Shown: positions 58,776 to 64,000 of the stretch, in pieces
Position numbering within the stretch: position 1 is the stretch's first letter
Layout of the letters: each line of letters starts with the position of its first letter
Assembly (NCBI GenBank): GCA_009767595.1
Contig: VSDK01028093.1
Location: forward strand, 660,174-724,173
Length of the DNA stretch: 64,000 nt
Direction: 5' to 3'
Source: Symbiodinium kawagutii
Taxonomy: Eukaryota; Sar; Dinophyceae; Suessiales; Symbiodiniaceae
Made by a program: the position numbers and the translations under genes
Notes under the pieces: generated by a model
What the model saw: only the letters and a program-made list of their open reading frames with translations
What the model was told of the DNA's origin: nothing
The model's database searches: none

Positions 58776-58840
58776 CTCACCAAAGAAATGCAACAAGAAC
58801 TTACCTGCATTGGCTATGCTCCAGGGGACATCATATTCAG
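58776..58840 (+). CDS. Possible cyclic-nucleotide-binding domain exon
   Basis: Acceptor GAGAG, donor GC, 65 nt. It reads LTKEMQQELTCIGYAPGDII and then F. The 'L...M...L....Y.PGD.IF' pattern is the start of a cNMP-binding beta-roll, as in kinase regulators and ion channels. The continuation (GD.G..MY) was not found nearby, so this is one exon of an otherwise unseen gene. Confidence 0.35.
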
Positions 58841-60084
58841 GCACCCTCACCTTACACATAAACACTTGCACATGTCCTCAGATTGGACACTCTCAACTTC
58901 GAGAGAACTGAACTTACTCGTTCGATCGGTGAGTGAGCTATTTTACATGATATATTATATGTACAGTAAGCATGATTGAGCATGTATAGACTACATATTG
59001 GCGCACACACACACACACGCATACAGTATCTGATTTGTACATGTACGCGGATAAAGTGCGCATTACATTGTATACAGCAAGATGGTTCTAAACAACCAAC
59101 AACAACCAAGAACATGTTCATAATGACAATAGCAGTGACGCGGGAAATGATAAGATACAATTCCATGCAACTTTCTGGAGCTGGATCATGGGCCGTGATA
59201 AGCTTGGTCAAACATCGATATCACAGTCAGCGGAACCAATGCCCACGTCAGACATTTGCCACACCCCTACGCACCCAAGTTCGTTCCGGGAGTCATCAGT
59301 GCGAGGAGGTTGCTGAGCAACACAATTTGGTTCATGAAGGCAGGAGTTGGCACGGACAGGAGCTGTCACATGTGCCTTTTCAAACTCTCGGGGTCACATC
59401 TGAAATTGTTTGATCACTCAGTTGAGAGTTCATGTGGCTGTGGTGCCAGCCGCTAAGTGACCACCAAGTTGAAGAGGATTCCAGTCAAATTCTGTTTTCT
59501 TGATACCTGAACATTTGCCTCGTGGTTGCACTTATAAGGTGCCACAGTGCAGGCGTTGATTCTCCGACACAATTGTTGTTGGGTCTTGATCGGCAAAACA
59601 TTGAAAAAGACTCTACAAATGTGCAATGACAACACACTCCACATTTAGATAGTAAGTTTCATATTCACAATTTAACCAGTGAGAAACTAAAGGTGTGTAG
59701 ATACCCTGCCGAGCATCTCAGGTTTTACACCAAGCAAGTGCCCTTAGGATCTAAGGAATAACGTCAATGCCAAAAATACTGAGTTATCAGGCCTTGATAT
59801 GTTTTGATTCCTGGAATGATTCCTATTCCAAGCAGTTGCTGTACTCCACCTCCCGCGGACACGTGCTGTTGATTGTCCAAATCCTTAGCTGCCAGCTTTC
59901 CCAAACATGCTGCAAGTCAGGTGTTGGAAGCACGTGCTGCAAGTCCTTGGTTCTGACAGTCACTGTTTGAGGTGTTTCGTGTTGTTTTTAGTTTCTTGTT
60001 TTCAAATATTTTGCTTTCTTGCTATCAGGCCAGGGTTGCATGACACATTTCCTGCCACTTTTTTCCCCTTTGTCAGATTATTAT

Positions 60085-60435
60085 CCCCTATTATTACCAT
60101 GATTGACCATCATTAACCATTATAAACTGTGGTTTATGGTTTGTCTTGACCATCATCAACCATTAAAACTTAAGACCATTATCTATAAAGCCTGGCGGTC
60201 GACCATCATTAACCATTAAAACATCATTAACCATGATGAACCATGAACCCATGTTTTGTCAGATTATTCTCCCCTATTGTTAACCATGATTAACCATCAT
60301 GAACCAGTATAAACCCGTGGTTAATGGCTAATCTCAACCATCATCAACCATTAAAACCATCATAAAGTCTGGTTAGTCAACCATCATCAACCATTAAAGT
60401 GACCCATCATTAACCATGATGAACCATCATTAACC
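60085..60435. repeat. ATTAACCATC minisatellite
   Basis: Degenerate CCATCATTAACCATTA units over 350 nt. The same family as at 29.5 kb. Confidence 0.85.
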
Positions 60436-61470
60436 ATGGTAGATACTGAATCTTCTCCCTTCTCCCTTCATTTGGCAGGCCCTTTCTGTCGGATTACTCT
60501 CATGGTTCACTCCAGCCTGGAGGCTAGTTGCAGCACGCAAGCAGGTGTACGGTGTGATGTTGCACCAAAGATGGCAAGCAACACCCTTATGGAAAACATC
60601 AACGACATGAGTAAAATGGCCAAACTGTCGACATCTTTGGTGAGTCACTATCAACATCAAATCTTCCATACTGAGCCAGTAAAATGGCCAAAGAGTCGGC
60701 ATTTTTCACCTAGCAACTGAAATCAATTGCAAGTTGAGCTGCGGTGAACCGCTGCTTACTTGGCTCAAGATTTCCCCTGGCCGCCTGGAATGGGCAGCTG
60801 GAGGGGCTCCGATACCGAACAACCACGGCTGCTTGGATCCCAAAGGGCCCCCAGTCGTCCCAGAAAAGGTCGCTTTGAAATGGTGAAATTGTTGTTTTTT
60901 TAAGCAAATGCAGGCCTAGGCCTAGGTTCATTTTGTTTGCTTGAGCGGATAAATATGAACGGATGTCCCCTGACTGCAAGCAAAGTAGTAGGAGGACTTC
61001 TGAGGTTGGTTTGAACCCTGGTTTGGTTTGCTTTTGCCTTGAAAGTTTGCACTTCATGGGAAAGACTTTAGCAGTTCGAGGTCAATGTGCAATGTGCTCT
61101 CGCAACTCAGGATACTTAAATGCTGACGGCACTGGTCCTGGACCGATCAATTGCATCTCAATATCTTGGTAGCTTGGGCCTATTTTTTCCATGTTGTTTT
61201 CAGGTCTCAGTGTCGAAAGGCAGTCATCCTGTTCACCGGTGGCACTGGATGGCTGGTGGTAGTCTTTTGTTTTGCAGGACTAAGATGGAAAATCATGTAA
61301 GAAACACACCACTATAAACTGCGTGCTAGGCATGTGGTGGAGTTGAGATCGGGTTCTCAAGGTTTCGCAAGTTGCATTCCAGTTTCTGGAAGGGCTTGCT
61401 GTAAGATTTTGGAATCTTTGTTTGCGAGTCAACCGGTCCCTTTTTCTCTTTGGCCAAACACAGATTGAAG

Positions 61471-63963
61471 ATGTTCAACTATGTTGCCAAATTCCAAGGC
61501 TATGCTTGTGGCGTAGCGTTTTGTGTTGCCTGCCATGCATTTACAGCTCTGGGCATTGTCACTCAGAAGAGTGTGCTGAAAGCGAGCACCAACGGATGTC
61601 TGTACTACACGCAACCACTTTGGATCGCAGGTTTGGTCTTGATCATTGTGGCTTGGTGTGTCACATCACTTGAATTAAAGCTTTCTGTTTGTTTGGAAGA
61701 GGCTTTTCAGCACGTTTTGAGGAACCCTTCCCCAGTTCGGGAAGTCAGTCGTAGTTATTAAGAGGGTTTGGGCCAAACATTCAACTAAGTGCTGTGCGAC
61801 CACGAGTTCCCTCCCAAGGGTTTGCAGGCTCAAGAGTTCCGGACCCCGCAGTCACACGAAAATTCTTGGGGATGCACTCATGAACCCACAAGATCCTCAT
61901 TGCAGGAACTCAACCGTCAACCATCCAACCGTCCACCCAAGCAGAACATTTCCAGCTCAGAGAGGTGGGTCAGTTGCTGAATCTGCCGGCCTTGGCCTTC
62001 GTGCCCCAGACCGTGGTCTCAGTTCTGGGTGGTCTCAGCATCGTCTTCAGCTCGGCCTTGGCACCCGCAGTGTTGGGAGAACGGCTGGGCAAAGACCAGG
62101 TCCTGGCGATGGCAGTGATGATTCTCAGCTGAGTTGGGAGGACTCAGTTCTGTTGCCTTCAGATTTTGGGCGCTTCAACTGCTAGCAGCATTGAAGTTGT
62201 GGGTTGTTCAGAAGTTGCCAGCGGGGAAGGGGAAGGGCCCTTGTAGACCTAAAGCGCGTCCTGATTTTCCTCATTGCGCGAGCATTCGCTAGTTGTACTC
62301 CAAAGCTTTGACTGAACAAACCGGCCACACCAGCTCATGACCCAGAAAAGTAATCAATATCAAAAAATGTCAACATCCATTTGTAAAGTTGTACCTGCTT
62401 GTGCCTACAAATCTTTGAGATGCTTTAGCGCCCTGGGGCGCTGATGATTGGGCGAAGCAGGCCATTTTGAGGCAACTCCCACACACCACTGAGGATTGTG
62501 GGTGCTAGCCTCGTGGTCATCGAGATGCCAGTACCACAGGAGGAGGTGCTGTATGTTGACTTGGCCTGCATTTCATCCCAATAGGACCACCTTGTGAGAG
62601 CCTTTTGATCATTGGGGCGGGCCCATGCAGTGGTCTAACTGGCCATTTGCCAAGAAAACATGCACCGCCCAGTTCAACAAGTGACCTGTTCTGGTACCTC
62701 TATTTGGATGTGTGATTGGCGAAGTTGATTCAGAGCCAAACTGTTCGGCCAGTCCAAACTCAGGTTGACCACATCTTTGGCGCTGAAAACCGGGCATTCA
62801 TATTCACTGCCTTGACAGTGACATGGCCAAGAAGCAGTTGGGCAGAAATGCCATCTTAGGAAACAGTAGCTGAACGCCATGAGTTGGATGTGGCAGAAAA
62901 TTGGAGGAGTGAAATTTGGATAAAACTCAATCTGAATTGCTTTTGAAACCTACTCGGCACTTGTTGGAACCCCCGTGAAACCTCTAAGTGATTTTTTTGG
63001 ATCCATTCCGCACTGTCTAATTTTTCTCTTATCTTGATTGGGTTCAGTCAGTCCTCGATTGCGATTGCATTTCAGTGTTGCATGATGACGCGTTCAAACA
63101 GAGCTTGGAAGCAATCATCCCACAGCCCCATGTATGCTGCAGGTGCTTCTCATGCCAGTCATTTTTCTAGACTTTGCTAGTTGACTCACCCTTGACCTTC
63201 GAAGACTATAGTTGGAAACTCGATGAAATTCCCTGCATTCCTTTGGAAGCATTCTAGGATGAAGTGAAATGTACTCCGGCCCCCCATTCCTGAAGGGAAA
63301 TTCGGCCCAGCGGTGCTAAGGTTGTGGCAGTGTTGGTGTCGTTGGGCCTACTCTCTGTCATGTTCACATCGGTGCAGCTGTTTGTCTTTGGCTTGACCAG
63401 CGCGGCTTGTGGGAGCTATGCCATCACCTTCTTCAAATGCTGCACTCAATTGGTCACCTCTGACAGATGCTAGGGCAGCATTTTTCCTCCTCTAGGGTCG
63501 TGGAGTTGGACACTGAATTCTGTGCCAGCAAAGAGCTAACACCAAGAATAGAGGCTGCAGGCTAGAGAAGATGGGTACGCTTTGTCAAGAGATGTCAAGA
63601 GGTTTCATGTGAAGAAGATTCCTTGAATGACCAACTACATATTAGGGTCTGCGTTTTTGTTTGGCGAGGTCTTGGTCAAACTGTTCTGAGAAAGGAACAC
63701 TGTTTTCAATTTGGTCGACTGATGCCAAAATCAACTTGCTGCTGATGTCCAGTCAAGCATTCAACAACAGCGGTATGTATGTGGGCCACATGCAGATTGC
63801 CCCAGGATGGTGGCAAGATTTGAAACTCTATTTCTTGTGTCTTTGCGCTTTGAGCATCTTCATTCTGCAAATTGCTGCCACACAGAGAATGCTTCGCAGC
63901 TTTGATGCCCTGGTCATCGTCCCGGTGTTCTTCGGCCTGGGGGTCTTGTTCACCATCTTTCAG
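61471..63963 (+). CDS. NIPA/DUF803-type membrane transporter, 3' end outside window
   Basis: Five phase-compatible exons: 61471-61650, 61965-62116, 62494-62563, 63321-63461 and 63691-63963, the last ending at a GC donor, so the gene continues beyond the window. The frame begins MFNYVAKFQGYACGVAFCVA. Membrane segments are visible: first helix; WIAGLVLIIV; ALAFVPQTVVSVLGGLSIVF followed by LAPAVLGERLGKDQ; IVGASLVVIEMPVPQEEV; LVSLGLLSVMFTSVQLFVF and AACGSYAITFFKC; LYFLCLCALSIFILQIAATQ and SFDALVIVPVFFGLGVLFTI. The 'F.P...V..LG.LS......LAP...GERL' and 'Q......ML..FDAL.V.PVFF' patterns are those of the NIPA family, membrane proteins linked to Mg2+ transport. Donors are GC, GA, GC, GA, GC: none is GT. 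The start ATG lies 7 nt behind a CACAG acceptor, suitable for spliced-leader addition. A missing exon between 62563 and 63321 is possible but not required by phase. Confidence 0.7.
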
Positions 63964-64000
63964 GCAGAGCGCAAAACTGGATCAGTCGATGTTAAGCGGG

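Noticed and set aside
1..64000. CRISPR arrays, bacterial operons, tRNA and rRNA genes
   Set aside because: Repeats are not spacer-separated, there are no prokaryotic gene clusters, and I saw no convincing tRNA or rRNA sequence. A covariance-model scan was not possible here.

Overview
The window looks like nuclear DNA of a dinoflagellate, most likely a Suessiales/Symbiodiniaceae-type genome. Four genes can be assembled exon by exon across splice sites with unbroken reading frame and clear protein-family similarity. Their introns begin with GA, GC or GT, end in AG, and are nearly always followed by G. That donor mix, the kilobase-long introns, the same-strand (+) gene order and the dense simple and inverted repeats are established dinoflagellate features. 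No bacterial features (operons, ribosome binding sites) are present. All splice structures here are my own reading of the sequence, not transcript-supported.

Layout. 1-3.1 kb: three consecutive ORFs that look like a retroelement (possible N-terminal GIY-YIG-like ORF, a reverse transcriptase ORF of Penelope/telomerase type, and a third unknown ORF), followed by a hairpin. 3.9-7.1 kb: about 3.2 kb of almost pure purine GGA/GAG sequence; the long ORFs there are artefacts. 7.8-29.1 kb: about two dozen tiny exons (18-114 nt) on the + strand, almost all phase 0, each encoding a charged helical/coiled-coil segment; I infer one large coiled-coil gene. 29.5-30.5 kb: ATTAACCATC-type minisatellite in opposed orientations around a GC-rich island. 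33598-33828: assembly gap.

34.6-44.6 kb: a ten-exon gene for a ubiquitin-like domain fused to a PP1-type Ser/Thr phosphatase that has lost two metal-binding aspartates (probable pseudophosphatase). An intronless ankyrin-repeat gene (42470-43672) sits on the same strand inside its proposed last intron. 45.5-47.0 kb: exons of a MIF/tautomerase-family gene without a recognisable first exon. 50.1-54.6 kb: a multi-exon TPR protein of immunophilin/co-chaperone type with a frame break in one exon. 58.8 kb: one exon resembling the start of a cyclic-nucleotide-binding domain. 61.5-64.0 kb: a NIPA/DUF803-type membrane transporter gene, cut by the window end.

The introns carry at least two families of ~100-bp short inverted-repeat (MITE-like) elements. 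Nothing suggests the genes share one pathway; they are ordinary eukaryotic cell proteins strung along one strand.
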